Source: Actibacterium ureilyticum
GTDB taxonomy: Bacteria; Pseudomonadota; Alphaproteobacteria; Rhodobacterales; Rhodobacteraceae
DNA: 64,000 nucleotides
Direction: 5' to 3'
NCBI RefSeq assembly: GCF_002285435.1
Contig: NZ_NSBT01000026.1
Span: 124,001 to 188,000 of the forward strand
A model generated the notes under the pieces. That model did no database searches. It was not told the DNA's origin and saw nothing but the letters and a program-made list of their open reading frames with translations. Below are positions 8,564 to 17,782 of this stretch, piece by piece. How positions within the stretch are numbered: the stretch's first letter is position 1; each line of letters begins with the position of its first letter. Both the position numbers and the translations under genes were made by a program.

Positions 8564-9369
8564 TGTGCCGCCTGCGCCCAGGTTGCGGCCTTGGTAAACA
8601 GCCGGTCGAAATTGGCCTGTGTCTCGGCGGCGAAATCGGCGTATTCCATCCCGAATACCTCGGCGCCTACCTTGGCGGTGTGGGCGGTATAGCCGGGCTC
8701 GTTGCGCTTGCCGCGATGGGGCGGCGGCGCCAGATAGGGCGCGTCGGTTTCCACCAGAATCCGGTCGACCGGGGCGGCGGCGAAAATCTCGCGCAGCTCC
8801 TGGCTTTTGGGGAATGCCGCGATGCCCGACATCGACAGATAGAACCCCAGATCCAGCGCGGCTTTCGCCAGTTCGGCGCTCGACGAAAAGCAATGCATCA
8901 CGCAAGCGTAGGCGCCGTTGCGGTATTCCTCGGCCAGGATGCGCGCCATGTCGTCATCGGCGGCGCGCGCGTGGATGATCAGCGGCAGGCCGGTGTCCCG
9001 CGCCGCCGCGATATGGATGCGCAGGCTGTCCTTCTGCACCTGCGCGCTGTCGGCGGTATAGTGGTAATCGAGGCCGGTTTCCCCGATGCCCACGAATTTC
9101 GGATGCCGCGCCAGGGCCACCAACTCGTCCACCGTGGCCATCGGCTCGTCAGCGGCGCTCATCGGGTGGGTGCCAGCGGCATAGAAGACCGGTTGAAAGG
9201 CTTCGGCGATGGCGCGCACCTGCGGCTCCAGCCGCAGCTTGGTGCAGATCGTGACCATGCGCGTCACGCCCGCCTGGACCGCGCGGTCGATGACCTGTGG
9301 CAGTTCGTCGGCCAAATCGGGAAAATCAAGGTGACAGTGGCTGTCGGTGATCTGTGGGTGCTGGGTCAT
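8560..9369 (-). CDS. TatD family metal-dependent hydrolase/deoxyribonuclease
   Basis: A 269-residue TIM-barrel enzyme with DSHCHLD at residues 9-15 (first metal ligands), GIGETGLDYHY (conserved Glu), LPLIIHARAADDD and ILVETDAPYLAP near the C-terminus. TatD proteins have 3'-5' exonuclease activity on damaged DNA in vitro. The gene lies between holB and the MBL-fold hydrolase with 4-bp overlaps on both sides, a conserved order in bacteria that suggests coupled translation. Confidence 0.92.
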   Translation of the reverse strand: MTQHPQITDSHCHLDFPDLADELPQVIDRAVQAGVTRMVTICTKLRLEPQVRAIAEAFQPVFYAAGTHPMSAADEPMATVDELVALARHPKFVGIGETGLDYHYTADSAQVQKDSLRIHIAAARDTGLPLIIHARAADDDMARILAEEYRNGAYACVMHCFSSSAELAKAALDLGFYLSMSGIAAFPKSQELREIFAAAPVDRILVETDAPYLAPPPHRGKRNEPGYTAHTAKVGAEVFGMEYADFAAETQANFDRLFTKAATWAQAAQ

Positions 9370-10508
9370 GCGCCTGTCTGTGGCGCCAAGAGCCGCGCCG
9401 CCGTTTGGTCAATCCTGTGAACCGTATCAAGGATCAGCGAAGCGGGGTCAAGGTTGACCGACCGCCCATGGCGTGCACGGGCGCCCAGGGTCTGTGCGGC
9501 CTCGGCCCAGAAGCGTGCGGCGTGGGCATTTGGGCAGAGCCGTGCCATCAATTCAGCCTCTCCCGGGGCGGCTTCGGGCGTGGGCGGTCCGGCCACGCCG
9601 GTGCGGGCCAGCCGGGTCAGGAACAGGTCGAACAGGCGCAGCAGCAGGTCGAACCGCGCCTCGTGCGTCTTGCCGGTGGCGCTGTCGGCCAGTTTCAGCG
9701 CGCGGGGCCGGTCCAGCCGCGGCAGGCCGAACAGAAGCCCCACCAGATCGGCATAGGCCGCCAGCCCGTCCAGATTGGTCAGCCGGATCGCCTCGCCCAC
9801 CGATCCGCCGGACAGGGCGGCCAGCGCGGCGCTGTCGCCCGCATCGATCCCGGCCTGATCCAGCGCGGCGGTCATGTCATCGGGACGCAACGGGGCGCAG
9901 CGCAGCTCGCGACAGCGGGACCGGATCGTCGGCAACAGCCGTGCGGGCTGATGCGCCACCATCAGGATCACGGCATTCTCGGGCGGCTCTTCCAGCAGTT
10001 TCAGGATCGCGTTGGCGGCGTTCACGTTCATCTCGTCGGCGCTGTCCACGATCACCACGCGCCGTCCGCCTTCGGCAGCCGAGAGGGCGAAGAAGTTTTT
10101 CAGCTTGCGCACCTCGTCCACGGTGATCACCGTTTTCAGGGTGCCTTTCTTGTCGTCCACCGCGCGGCGCAGCAGGAACAGGCCAGGTTCCGACAGCGCC
10201 GCCATGCGGTGCGCGACCGGGTGATCGGGCGAGATATCCAGCGATGTCGGGGCAGGGGGGGCGTCGCCGAAAAGCCCAGCGTCCTGCGTCATGGGCTGGG
10301 TCAGCAGAAACCGCGCGATCCGCCAGGCCAGCGTCGCCTTGCCCACCCCGCGCGGGCCGGTGATCAGCCAGCCGTGATGCAGCCTGCCGGTGGCGAATGC
10401 GTCAAGAAACGCCTGTTCCGCCGCGTGCTGGCCGAACAGCTGCGCGGTCTCGCGCGGGTGCGGCGCGCCGTCGACGCGGTCGGCTTCGGGGGCGGGGGTG
10501 TCGGTCAT
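9366..10508 (-). CDS. holB: DNA polymerase III delta-prime subunit
   Basis: A 380-residue clamp-loader subunit with a degenerate P-loop region (ITGPRGVGKATLAWRIARFL), sensor region VDSADEMNVNAANAILKLLEEPP and the SRC motif in TIRSRCRELRC. Delta-prime is the stator of the clamp-loader ring that places the beta clamp on DNA. The alanine/proline-rich C-terminus is the collar domain. It sits directly after tmk, with tatD downstream, a widespread bacterial gene order. Overlaps of 4 bp flank it on both sides. Confidence 0.93.
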   Translation of the reverse strand: MTDTPAPEADRVDGAPHPRETAQLFGQHAAEQAFLDAFATGRLHHGWLITGPRGVGKATLAWRIARFLLTQPMTQDAGLFGDAPPAPTSLDISPDHPVAHRMAALSEPGLFLLRRAVDDKKGTLKTVITVDEVRKLKNFFALSAAEGGRRVVIVDSADEMNVNAANAILKLLEEPPENAVILMVAHQPARLLPTIRSRCRELRCAPLRPDDMTAALDQAGIDAGDSAALAALSGGSVGEAIRLTNLDGLAAYADLVGLLFGLPRLDRPRALKLADSATGKTHEARFDLLLRLFDLFLTRLARTGVAGPPTPEAAPGEAELMARLCPNAHAARFWAEAAQTLGARARHGRSVNLDPASLILDTVHRIDQTAARLLAPQTGA

Positions 10509-11119
10509 GCCAAAAGGCTTGCCACATCGGCGGCGACACTGTCCATGGGGCGGTCACCGTCGATGACGCGGCAGCGGTCGGGGAATTCGCGCGCGAGCGC
10601 CAGGAAGCCCGCGCGCATTTTCTGTTGCAGCTCCAGCCCGAAATCCTCGAACCGTTCCTCGGTCCCCTGGCGGCCCTTGGCGCGGGCCAGCCCCTTGGCC
10701 GGGTCCATGTCGATGATCACGGTCAGGTCGGGTTCGCGCCCGATCATCAGGCTGTGCAACTGATCGACCAGCCCGCGCAGATCGCCGCGCGTGATCCCCT
10801 GATAAAGCCGCGTTGAATCGGCGAACCGGTCGCAGATCACCGTCTGACCGGCGTCGAGCGCGGGTTGGATCGTCTTTTCCAGATGGTCCCGCCGCGCGGC
10901 GGTAAAGAGCAGGATCTCGGTTTCCGCCGACCATTTGTCGGGGTCGCCTTCCAGCACCAGCTTGCGGATCTCTTCGGCCCCGGGCGAGCCGCCGGGCTCG
11001 CGGGTCAGCACCACGGGGCTACCGCCCGCGCGCAGATGCTCGGCCAGCAGACGGGCCTGGGTGGATTTACCCGACCCGTCGATGCCCTCGAATGTGATGA
11101 ACCGTCCGGGCGCGCCCAT
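10505..11119 (-). CDS. tmk: thymidylate kinase
   Basis: A 204-residue enzyme that phosphorylates dTMP to dTDP. Visible are the P-loop in FEGIDGSGKST, the TREPGGSPGAEEIR segment, the DR motif in CDRFADSTRLYQG and a basic lid around RAKGRQGTEERFE. Length is typical. The start lies on the shared base of the dacC stop, and the end overlaps the holB start. Confidence 0.95.
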   Translation of the reverse strand: MGAPGRFITFEGIDGSGKSTQARLLAEHLRAGGSPVVLTREPGGSPGAEEIRKLVLEGDPDKWSAETEILLFTAARRDHLEKTIQPALDAGQTVICDRFADSTRLYQGITRGDLRGLVDQLHSLMIGREPDLTVIIDMDPAKGLARAKGRQGTEERFEDFGLELQQKMRAGFLALAREFPDRCRVIDGDRPMDSVAADVASLLA

Positions 11120-12291
11120 CAGAACAGGTTGAAACCTTCGGTCGACACATAGTCGCGGAACAGGACCTGTGCCGCGGTGCGCAGACGCGGCACGAAGCCG
11201 CCGCGCGGCACGGATTTGTCCGCCACCAGCGGCAGGCGGCGTTCTTCCATGTCGGGCAGGTTTACCACCAGCTCGCCGATCTGCTGGCCCTCTTCGATGG
11301 GGGCCTCGATCGGGCCGTCATAGACGATCTGCGCCTCGATCGCGTCACGCTGGGTGGCGGGCACCAGCAACACCATGTCATCGGGCGCCACCAGGCCCAC
11401 GCGCTGTGTCTCGCCCATCCAGACGGGGGCCTCGGCCAGGCGCGTGCCTTTCTCGGCCACGGTCTTCTCGACGAACTGGCGGAAGGCCCAGTTGACCACG
11501 CGCTCGGCCTCTTCGGCGCGCTCGGCCTCGGTGTTCAGGCCGCTGATCACGAAAACCACGCGGCGGGTGCCCTGCACGGCGGACCCGACCAGACCATAGC
11601 CCGCCTCGGAGGTGTGGCCGGTTTTCAGCCCGTCCGCGCCGATCCCCAGCTTCAGCAGCGGGTTGCGGTTGAACCGGTTCTGCGGCGCGCGGCCGTCGAA
11701 TTCATATTCTTCCTGCCCGAAATAGCCGTAATATTCCGGAAACTCGGAAATCAGCCGCCGGGCCAGGATGCCCAGATCCTGCATCGACATGCGCTGGTTT
11801 GGGTTGGGCCAGCCGCTGGCATTGGCGAAGGTGGAATTTTCCATCCCCAGCGCACGGGCGCGTTCGTTCATCAGCCGGGCAAAGGCATCCTCGGTCCCGG
11901 CCAGCCCTTCGGCCACCACGACACAGGCATCGTTGCCCGATTGCACGATGATGCCCTGGATCAGCTGTTCCACCGTCGGGCGGTCGCGTTCGTTCAGGAA
12001 CATGGTCGACCCGCCCATCTGGCGTGCCTTGGACGAAACGGCGAATTGCGTGCCCATGCTGACCCGGCCGTCCTGCAGCGCCTCGAACAGCATGTTCAGC
12101 GTCATCAGCTTAGACATCGACGCCGGCGGCATCGGCGTTTCGGCGTTCTTGCTGAACAGGACCGTGCCGGTGGCGTGGTCGACGACATAGGCCGCCGTGG
12201 CACGGGTTTCAAAGGCCGCGCGCGCCGCGCCGCCCCAAAGGGCCGCCAGCGACAGGGCAATGAAAAGATAGCTCACAAGACGTGGTCGCAT
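11119..12291 (-). CDS. dacC: D-alanyl-D-alanine carboxypeptidase (PBP5/6 family)
   Basis: A 390-residue penicillin-binding protein of the S11 family with signal peptide, SxxK (Ser58-Lys61), SGN (118-120) and KTG (223-225). The C-terminal beta-rich domain and a short amphipathic tail fit PBP5/6 membrane anchoring. It trims the terminal D-Ala from peptidoglycan stem peptides in the periplasm. It lies between the SPOR lipoprotein and tmk in one operon, combining wall trimming with dTMP supply and replication genes. The paralogue letter is only a best guess. Confidence 0.9.
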   Translation of the reverse strand: MRPRLVSYLFIALSLAALWGGAARAAFETRATAAYVVDHATGTVLFSKNAETPMPPASMSKLMTLNMLFEALQDGRVSMGTQFAVSSKARQMGGSTMFLNERDRPTVEQLIQGIIVQSGNDACVVVAEGLAGTEDAFARLMNERARALGMENSTFANASGWPNPNQRMSMQDLGILARRLISEFPEYYGYFGQEEYEFDGRAPQNRFNRNPLLKLGIGADGLKTGHTSEAGYGLVGSAVQGTRRVVFVISGLNTEAERAEEAERVVNWAFRQFVEKTVAEKGTRLAEAPVWMGETQRVGLVAPDDMVLLVPATQRDAIEAQIVYDGPIEAPIEEGQQIGELVVNLPDMEERRLPLVADKSVPRGGFVPRLRTAAQVLFRDYVSTEGFNLF

Positions 12292-12314
12292 CGGTCGCTC
12301 CGGTTTGTGGGTCG

Positions 12315-13235
12315 TCAGTTGGTGACGAAATAGGCGTCTTCATATCCCAGCTTGCGCACCTTGTCCTGAAGGCTGCTGCGCTCGCCGGTGCTGTTGGCAG
12401 GGCCGACCACCACGCGCCAGAATTCCTTGCCCTGGCTTTTCTGCGACAGGACAGAGGCGCTCATGCCGTCATCGCGCAGCGCTTGCGCGGTGCTGTTGGC
12501 GTTGTCCTCGACGCTGAAGATCCCGATCTGGATAAAGGGTTTCTCCAGTGGCGATACCGTCAGCGTCTGGCGTGTCAGGTCGGGGATATCGGCGGCCGCG
12601 ATTGCCGGGGCGGGGCTGTCCTCGGCGGGGGTGATCACCGGTTCGGACGTGTCCTCTTCCGCGGCATCGATGGCCGCGGCGGCCGAGGCGATGGGATCCA
12701 GCGTCGCAGTTTCGATCTCGCTCGGGGCGGCCAGCTCTTCGGTGGGGGCGTCGTCGGCGACCTCTTCGGGAGAGATGACCGGCGCGGCGGGGATTTCCTC
12801 GGTCCGCAGCGCCACCACATAAAGGTCGGTGGGCGCGCCGGCCAGCAATTCCAGGGCCGATGCGGCGTCCGACGACACCTGCAGCTTGGGGCCGGGGTTC
12901 TGCCGCTCGCGCCGGAACAGCGCACCGATGACGGTCTTTCCGTTGCTTTCGTTGCGGATGATCACCCGTTCGGGGTCGGTCACGTCGGGATGCGCCACCC
13001 AGACGCCGCCCAGCGACGGCCGCCCGTCCCACAGCCCGGCTTCCGAGGCCTCAAAGACCTCGGGCGCCTCGACATCGCGGGTCTTGCCCGACCCGGTGGT
13101 GCCAGCTGCGGCTTCGGCCGTGTCGGCGGCCGGTTTCTTCTGGAAGAACTTGGAATTCTGGATGTCCTCGCACCCGCTCAGCGCAAGCGTCATTCCCGCT
13201 GCCAGCGTCCAGCCCGCGATCGCAGTTCGTGCCAT
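12315..13235 (-). CDS. SPOR-domain lipoprotein
   Basis: Starting at the ATG at 13235 gives 306 residues with a lipoprotein signal ending LALSGC (Cys22), preceded by a GGGGG ribosome site; a longer frame adds 27 unlikely residues. After an acidic, low-complexity middle rich in A, E, P and T, the last ~75 residues (IQIGIFSVEDNANSTAQAL and onward) form a SPOR domain, which binds denuded glycan strands at the septum. It is first in the operon with the D-Ala carboxypeptidase. The combination implies a role in septal wall remodelling (inference). Confidence 0.85.
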   Translation of the reverse strand: MARTAIAGWTLAAGMTLALSGCEDIQNSKFFQKKPAADTAEAAAGTTGSGKTRDVEAPEVFEASEAGLWDGRPSLGGVWVAHPDVTDPERVIIRNESNGKTVIGALFRRERQNPGPKLQVSSDAASALELLAGAPTDLYVVALRTEEIPAAPVISPEEVADDAPTEELAAPSEIETATLDPIASAAAAIDAAEEDTSEPVITPAEDSPAPAIAAADIPDLTRQTLTVSPLEKPFIQIGIFSVEDNANSTAQALRDDGMSASVLSQKSQGKEFWRVVVGPANSTGERSSLQDKVRKLGYEDAYFVTN

Positions 13236-13424
13236 TGTGCCCCCTTTGCCGCCCGGCCTGTCCGCAGCGGCAGTGTCTGCCCGATTTGACCCCGTTTGCC
13301 GGGGTTTCGCGCGCATGATAGCGGCGCCTGTCTTTCATGGAAAGGTCGCTGCACCGCAAGAGGCAAAATTCGGCTGGCAAGCGCCCCGGGATGGCTGTAT
13401 TCGATGTCCCGGCCCGCCCGACCC

Positions 13425-13514
13425 GGAGGAGTGGCAGAGTGGTCGAATGCACCGGTCTTGAAAACCGGCGTGCGTGAAAGCGTACCGTGGGTTCGAATCC
13501 CACCTCCTCCGCCA
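13425..13514 (+). tRNA. tRNA-Ser (anticodon TGA)
   Basis: Acceptor stem GGAGGAG (13425-13431) pairs with CTCCTCC (13504-13510), followed by G and an encoded CCA. The anticodon loop CTTGAAA gives TGA. A long variable arm makes it class II, 90 nt in total. Confidence 0.97.
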
Positions 13515-13588
13515 CACGCTGTCCGACAGGACGGCGGCCAACCTCCGACCTGCAGAGCCGCGCGGCAGCGGTTTGCCATCGCCCGTTC

Positions 13589-16150
13589 TCAGCTTCTTGG
13601 TTTTTTGTTTTCGGGGTCGTAGAGGGGGGCATAGCCGATGCCGGCGACTTCGACGGGGTATGGTTCGTCGAAATAGGTGACCTGCAGCTTGCGGCCGGGC
13701 TGGCAGTAGTCCCATGGCAGATAGGCGAGCATGATGTTCTTGCCCACCGTCGGGCCATAGGCCTGTGACGTTGTGAAGGACCGCCGCCCCAGCGCGTCGA
13801 CCAGCACCGCACCCGTTTCGGGGTCCATCACCGGCATGGTGTTCACCGGATAGCGCGCGATGCCCTGGCTGTCGGTGTTGTCGGTCATCACCAGCGTGCA
13901 CAGCATGGCGGGCTGGTGGTCGCGGGCGCGGTATTCCAGGTGCTTGTCCTTGCCGCGGAAATCGGCCTCTTTCACCTTCGGGCGGGCCAGGTCGGCCTCG
14001 TAGAGATTGTATTCCGTCTGCAGGTCGGCGTTCTGAAGCCGCAGGGATTTTTCCAGCCGGCGCGAGTTGGCATAGGTTTCCACCCCCATCGCCATCACCC
14101 CGGTGTCGCGCAGCGCGTCCCAGACCGCCAGCCCATCGTCATAGGGCAGGTGCAGCTCCCACCCCTGTTCGCCGACATAGGAGATGCGGAAGGCCATGAC
14201 CGTCTTGCCCGCGATCTCGATCGGCTTGATCGCGGCGAAGGGGAAGTTCTCGGCCGCCAGCCCGGCGGGATCGGCCACGACCTTTTGCAGGGTCGCGCGC
14301 GCGTTCGGGCCCCAGATGCCGATGGTGGTGTAATCCTCGGTCACATCGGTGATGGTCACGTCCAGCCCGCGATCGGCGGCCATGCGCTGCATATAGATCA
14401 GGTCGCGCGGGCCCGCATCGGCGCCGTTCACCAGCCGGCAGCGGTCGGCCATGCGGAAGACGGTGAAGTCCGCGCGCACATTGCCCAGATCGTCCAGCAT
14501 GTGGGTATAGATGCCCTTGCCGATCATGGTGTCGCCGCCGATCCTGGCCGCGCACAGATATTCCATCAGCGCCACGTGATCGGGCCCCGAGATGTCGGTC
14601 ATGTGGAAATGCGACAGGTTGATGATCGCGCAATCGGCGCTCATCTCCAGCTGTTCGGCGTTCGACACGCGCCAGAAATGGCGGTTGTCCCATTCGTTTT
14701 CCCGCACCGGCACCTGGTCGGCGTATTTCTCCAGCAGGTGTTCGTTGGCGGCATAGCCATGGGCGCGTTCCCAGCCGCCGAGCTCCATGAAGTAGCCGCC
14801 CAGTTCGACCTCGCGCGCGTAAAACGGCGAGCGGCGGATGCCGCGGGCATTGGCGAAGGGCTCGCGCGGGTGCACCGGCGGGTTATAGATCTTTTTCGCG
14901 GTCTCCTCGCAGCGGCCCCAGATGAACTCTTCGGTCAGCTGGTAATCCTGGAACCGCGCGTAATCGATGCCGTGATGGTCGATATGGGTGCGCCCGTCGG
15001 TCATCCAGTCGGCGATCAGCTTGGCCATGCCGGGGGCGTCCTTGACCCAGATTGCCACCGCGTACCACAGGCCCCGCACCTTGCGGCTTTCGCCCATGGA
15101 CGGGCCGCCATCGGTGGTGGTCTGCAACAGCCCGTTGAACGAATGGCTTTCGTTGAAGCCCAGCTCGGCCAGGATCGGCGTCAGCTCCATCGCGCGTTCC
15201 AGCGGCTCGATCACATCCTCCAGCGACAGGTCGCGCATCGACGGCCCCAGCCGCGCCTGGCCCTTTTCCAGGATGTCGCGCGGATGCACCATGCGCGGCT
15301 CTTTCTCGTAATAATACCCCCACTCCATCTGGCCGCCCTCGGTGGTGGCCGGATCGCCGGTGTCGCGCATATAGGCCGAATTGCCCTGGTCGCGCAGCAG
15401 CGGGCGGCCGATCTCCAGCCCGGTGCCGGCAAATTCGTCATAAGGCCCGAAGAAGGTCAGCGGATGGTCGACCGGCATCACCGGCAGATCCTCGCCCACC
15501 ATGTCGGCGATCAGCCGGCCCCAAAGCCCGGCACAGACCACCACGTGATCGGCCATGATCGTGCCGCGATGGGTCTTCACGCCGGTGACACGGCCGTTCT
15601 CCTGGATCAGTTCCAGCGCGGGCGTATTGGCAAAGGCGCGCAGCTTGCCGGCCTTTTCGGCCGCATCCACCAGCTTGCCCGCCACGGTCTGCGAGCGCGG
15701 CACCACCAGCCCCGCATCGGGGTCCCACATGGCGCCCTGGATCTGGTCTTCTTCCAGCAGGGGGAATTTCTCTTTCGCCTCGGCGGCGGTGATCATGCGG
15801 ACATTGGTGCCGAACGCCCGGCCCGAGTCGCAGCGCCGCTTCAGCTCGGCCAGGCGGTCGTCATCGCCAACCCGCGCGACCTCCAGCCCGCCGATGCGGC
15901 TGTAATGGCCCAGCTTCTCGTAGAAATCGACCGAGTACATCGAGGTCCAGGTGCTCAGATGGTCATGTGCGGTCACATAGCAGAAATCCGATGCATGCCC
16001 GGTCGAGCCGATATCGGTCGGAATCGCCGACTTGTCGATCCCGACAATGTCCTCCCACCCACGTTCAACCAGATGATGCGCAACCGATGCGCCAACAATA
16101 CCACCAAGACCGACAATGACGACATTGGCACGTTCAGGAAACGAGGACAT
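13589..16150 (-). CDS. FAD-dependent oxidoreductase fused to a GcvT/aminomethyltransferase domain (dimethylglycine/sarcosine dehydrogenase type)
   Basis: An 853-residue protein with an N-terminal FAD-binding DAO domain (dinucleotide motif VVIVGLGGIVGASVAHHL) followed from about residue 430 by FAO-M, GcvT and GcvT C-terminal domains. This architecture belongs to dimethylglycine or sarcosine dehydrogenases, which pass the released methyl carbon to tetrahydrofolate. The likely substrate is an N-methylated glycine or betaine derivative; which one is not readable. ATG at 16150 is chosen over a GTG twelve bases upstream because GGA lies at fitting distance. Upstream sits a 20-bp palindrome that may control it. 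It is monocistronic. Confidence 0.85.
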   Translation of the reverse strand: MSSFPERANVVIVGLGGIVGASVAHHLVERGWEDIVGIDKSAIPTDIGSTGHASDFCYVTAHDHLSTWTSMYSVDFYEKLGHYSRIGGLEVARVGDDDRLAELKRRCDSGRAFGTNVRMITAAEAKEKFPLLEEDQIQGAMWDPDAGLVVPRSQTVAGKLVDAAEKAGKLRAFANTPALELIQENGRVTGVKTHRGTIMADHVVVCAGLWGRLIADMVGEDLPVMPVDHPLTFFGPYDEFAGTGLEIGRPLLRDQGNSAYMRDTGDPATTEGGQMEWGYYYEKEPRMVHPRDILEKGQARLGPSMRDLSLEDVIEPLERAMELTPILAELGFNESHSFNGLLQTTTDGGPSMGESRKVRGLWYAVAIWVKDAPGMAKLIADWMTDGRTHIDHHGIDYARFQDYQLTEEFIWGRCEETAKKIYNPPVHPREPFANARGIRRSPFYAREVELGGYFMELGGWERAHGYAANEHLLEKYADQVPVRENEWDNRHFWRVSNAEQLEMSADCAIINLSHFHMTDISGPDHVALMEYLCAARIGGDTMIGKGIYTHMLDDLGNVRADFTVFRMADRCRLVNGADAGPRDLIYMQRMAADRGLDVTITDVTEDYTTIGIWGPNARATLQKVVADPAGLAAENFPFAAIKPIEIAGKTVMAFRISYVGEQGWELHLPYDDGLAVWDALRDTGVMAMGVETYANSRRLEKSLRLQNADLQTEYNLYEADLARPKVKEADFRGKDKHLEYRARDHQPAMLCTLVMTDNTDSQGIARYPVNTMPVMDPETGAVLVDALGRRSFTTSQAYGPTVGKNIMLAYLPWDYCQPGRKLQVTYFDEPYPVEVAGIGYAPLYDPENKKPRS

Positions 16151-16233
16151 GGGAGATTCCACTTGTTCGAAGTCTTTGGGGGCAGATTACTGTGTCGAAT
16201 GGCGCGGACTAACCCTCAACCGGCATTCGTGGG

Positions 16234-16253
16234 CGCAAAACGACCGTTTTGCG
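16234..16253. promoter_or_regulatory. 20-bp palindrome, candidate operator of the FAD/GcvT gene
   Basis: CGCAAAACG-AC-CGTTTTGCG is a 9+9 inverted repeat with a 2-bp centre, in the 290-bp gap between tRNA-Gly and the start of the FAD/GcvT gene, 84 bp upstream of that start. The tiny centre favours a dimeric repressor site over an RNA hairpin. No regulator gene is adjacent. Confidence 0.4.
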
Positions 16254-16438
16254 GTTTCGCGTCGGCCACGGGGCGCCTGAGATTCTGTGCCGGCCGCCCC
16301 CTACCGCAGGGTCATCCGGGGCAGGGGGCCTTATTTTTCGGGCGCTGGCGGGGTGCGCGACATTTTCCGGCAAGAAACCTGCATTTTTCGCTTGCAGCCC
16401 CCAGCCGAACTTACTAAATCACGCCTCACCCAACGGAT

Positions 16439-16513
16439 GCGGGCGTAGCTCAGGGGTAGAGCATAACCTTGCCAAGGTTAGGGTCGTGAGTTCGAATCTC
16501 ATCGCCCGCTCCA
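16439..16513 (+). tRNA. tRNA-Gly (anticodon GCC)
   Basis: Acceptor stem GCGGGCG (16439-16445) pairs with CGCCCGC (16503-16509), then T and CCA. The anticodon loop TTGCCAA gives GCC. 75 nt, class I. An intrinsic terminator follows 30 bases later. Confidence 0.97.
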
Positions 16514-16543
16514 ATATCCTCACTTCAGGTGAGGGGGTGTGAC

Positions 16544-16565
16544 AGGACCGCTTCGGCGGTCCTTT
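16544..16565 (+). terminator. terminator of tRNA-Gly
   Basis: AGGACCGC-TTCG-GCGGTCCT is a perfect 8-bp stem with a stable UUCG tetraloop, followed by a short T-containing tail. It also lies just beyond the stop of the convergent terC gene and may serve both. Confidence 0.7.
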
Positions 16566-16581
16566 GTCGTTTCTGGGCGGG

Positions 16582-17301
16582 TCAATGCGCCCGGCGGCGG
16601 GCGCGCAGCAGGTTCAACGCCTCGACCGCGCCGGCAAAGACCATCGCGGCATAGATGAAGCCGCGTTCGATATGGTGGTGCAGCCCGTCGGCCACCAGCG
16701 CCATGCCGACCATCACCAGAAACGCCAGCGCCAGCATCTTGGTCGACGGGTGCGCCTCGACGAAATCGGCGATGGGCTGGGCCGCGATCATCATCACCAG
16801 AATGGCCACCACCACGGCCGCGATCATGACCGGCAGGTGGTCGGCAATGCCCACGGCGGTGATCACACTGTCGAGCGAGAAGACCAGATCCAGCACCATG
16901 ATCTGGGCGATCACGGCGGCGAAACCGGTGCGGGCGCTGCGGCGCGCCTGGGCTTCCTCGTCCGGGCCTTCGACCTCGTCGAAGATCTCGGTCGCGGCCT
17001 TCCAGATCAGGAACAGCCCACCGGTCAGCAGGATCAGATCGCGCCACGACAGGTCGAACCCCGCCAGCGTGACGAACGGGTCCGACAGCGACACGATCCA
17101 CGCGATCGACGCCAGCAGGGCGATCCGCAGCACCAGCGCCCCGGTCAGCCCGATCATCCGCGCGCGCGGGCGCTGGTCGGGCGGCAGTTTCGATGCGGCG
17201 ATCGAGATGAAGATGACGTTGTCGACGCCCAGCACGATTTCCAACACCGTCAGGGTCAGGAACGAGGCCCAGACGGCGGGATCGGACAGCAGTTCGAACA
17301 T
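16582..17301 (-). CDS. TerC family integral membrane protein
   Basis: A 239-residue membrane protein with about seven hydrophobic segments and the family hallmark DNVIFISIAASKLP near residue 27, plus the paired LDLVFSLDSVITAVG motif in the second half. TerC-type proteins are linked to manganese export and metal homeostasis and are required for growth in some bacteria. The acidic residues inside the helices are consistent with metal transport. It follows the MAPEG gene by nine bases on the same strand, probably a two-gene unit. Confidence 0.85.
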   Translation of the reverse strand: MFELLSDPAVWASFLTLTVLEIVLGVDNVIFISIAASKLPPDQRPRARMIGLTGALVLRIALLASIAWIVSLSDPFVTLAGFDLSWRDLILLTGGLFLIWKAATEIFDEVEGPDEEAQARRSARTGFAAVIAQIMVLDLVFSLDSVITAVGIADHLPVMIAAVVVAILVMMIAAQPIADFVEAHPSTKMLALAFLVMVGMALVADGLHHHIERGFIYAAMVFAGAVEALNLLRARRRAH

Positions 17302-17310
17302 GGAAAACCC

Positions 17311-17697
17311 CTAGAACAGGACGTGGCCGATATTGGCCAGCGACAGGGATATGATCACGCCAACGGTGAAATACATCCCCCAGATGCGCGCGCGCAGCAC
17401 TTGCGGTGTCTGGCTCAGGCCCCAGGCATGGGCCAGCCGCCCGGCCAGAAGCAGCAGCCCGAACACATGAACCAGCCAGACCGGCATGCCCTGCATTTCG
17501 GCCAGGCCCAGCAGCAGGATGCCCATCGGCGCATATTCGGCGCAGTTGCCCTGTACGCGGATACGCTTTTCCAGCTCGGGGAAACCGCCATCGCCCAGCG
17601 ACACCCGTTCGGTGCGGCGCACCATGACGACCCGGAAGGTAAGGGTCATGAACAAAAGGCCCAGAAGGCCGGCATAAAGCGGTGTTGCGGTCAGCAT
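17311..17697 (-). CDS. MAPEG-family membrane protein
   Basis: A 128-residue protein with four hydrophobic helices and the RVVMVRRTERVSLGDGG loop and RIQGNCAEYAPM-like motif (here RVQGNCAEYAPM) diagnostic of MAPEG proteins. Bacterial members are glutathione-dependent or of unknown activity. Together with the downstream TerC gene it forms a short membrane-protein operon. A specific enzymatic role is not claimed. Confidence 0.85.
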   Translation of the reverse strand: MLTATPLYAGLLGLLFMTLTFRVVMVRRTERVSLGDGGFPELEKRIRVQGNCAEYAPMGILLLGLAEMQGMPVWLVHVFGLLLLAGRLAHAWGLSQTPQVLRARIWGMYFTVGVIISLSLANIGHVLF

Positions 17698-17741
17698 GGG
17701 TACCCTTTCCGGTGGCAGTTTCCGGGACAGAGCATACCCAG

Positions 17742-17774
17742 CCGAACGCCCCGGTCCAGTTCCGGGGCGTTCGG
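17742..17774 (-). terminator. strong hairpin at the 3' end of pyc
   Basis: A perfect 13-bp stem (17742-17754 with 17762-17774) with a 7-nt loop, nine bases after the pyc stop on the minus strand. It lacks a U-tract, so it may be an RNA-stabilising 3' hairpin rather than a classic intrinsic terminator. Confidence 0.5.
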
Positions 17775-17782
17775 GGGTGGTG

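Noticed and set aside
13916-16417. Open frame of 833 codons on the plus strand opposite the FAD/GcvT gene
   Set aside because: Antisense shadow; the minus-strand reading gives a full multi-domain enzyme.
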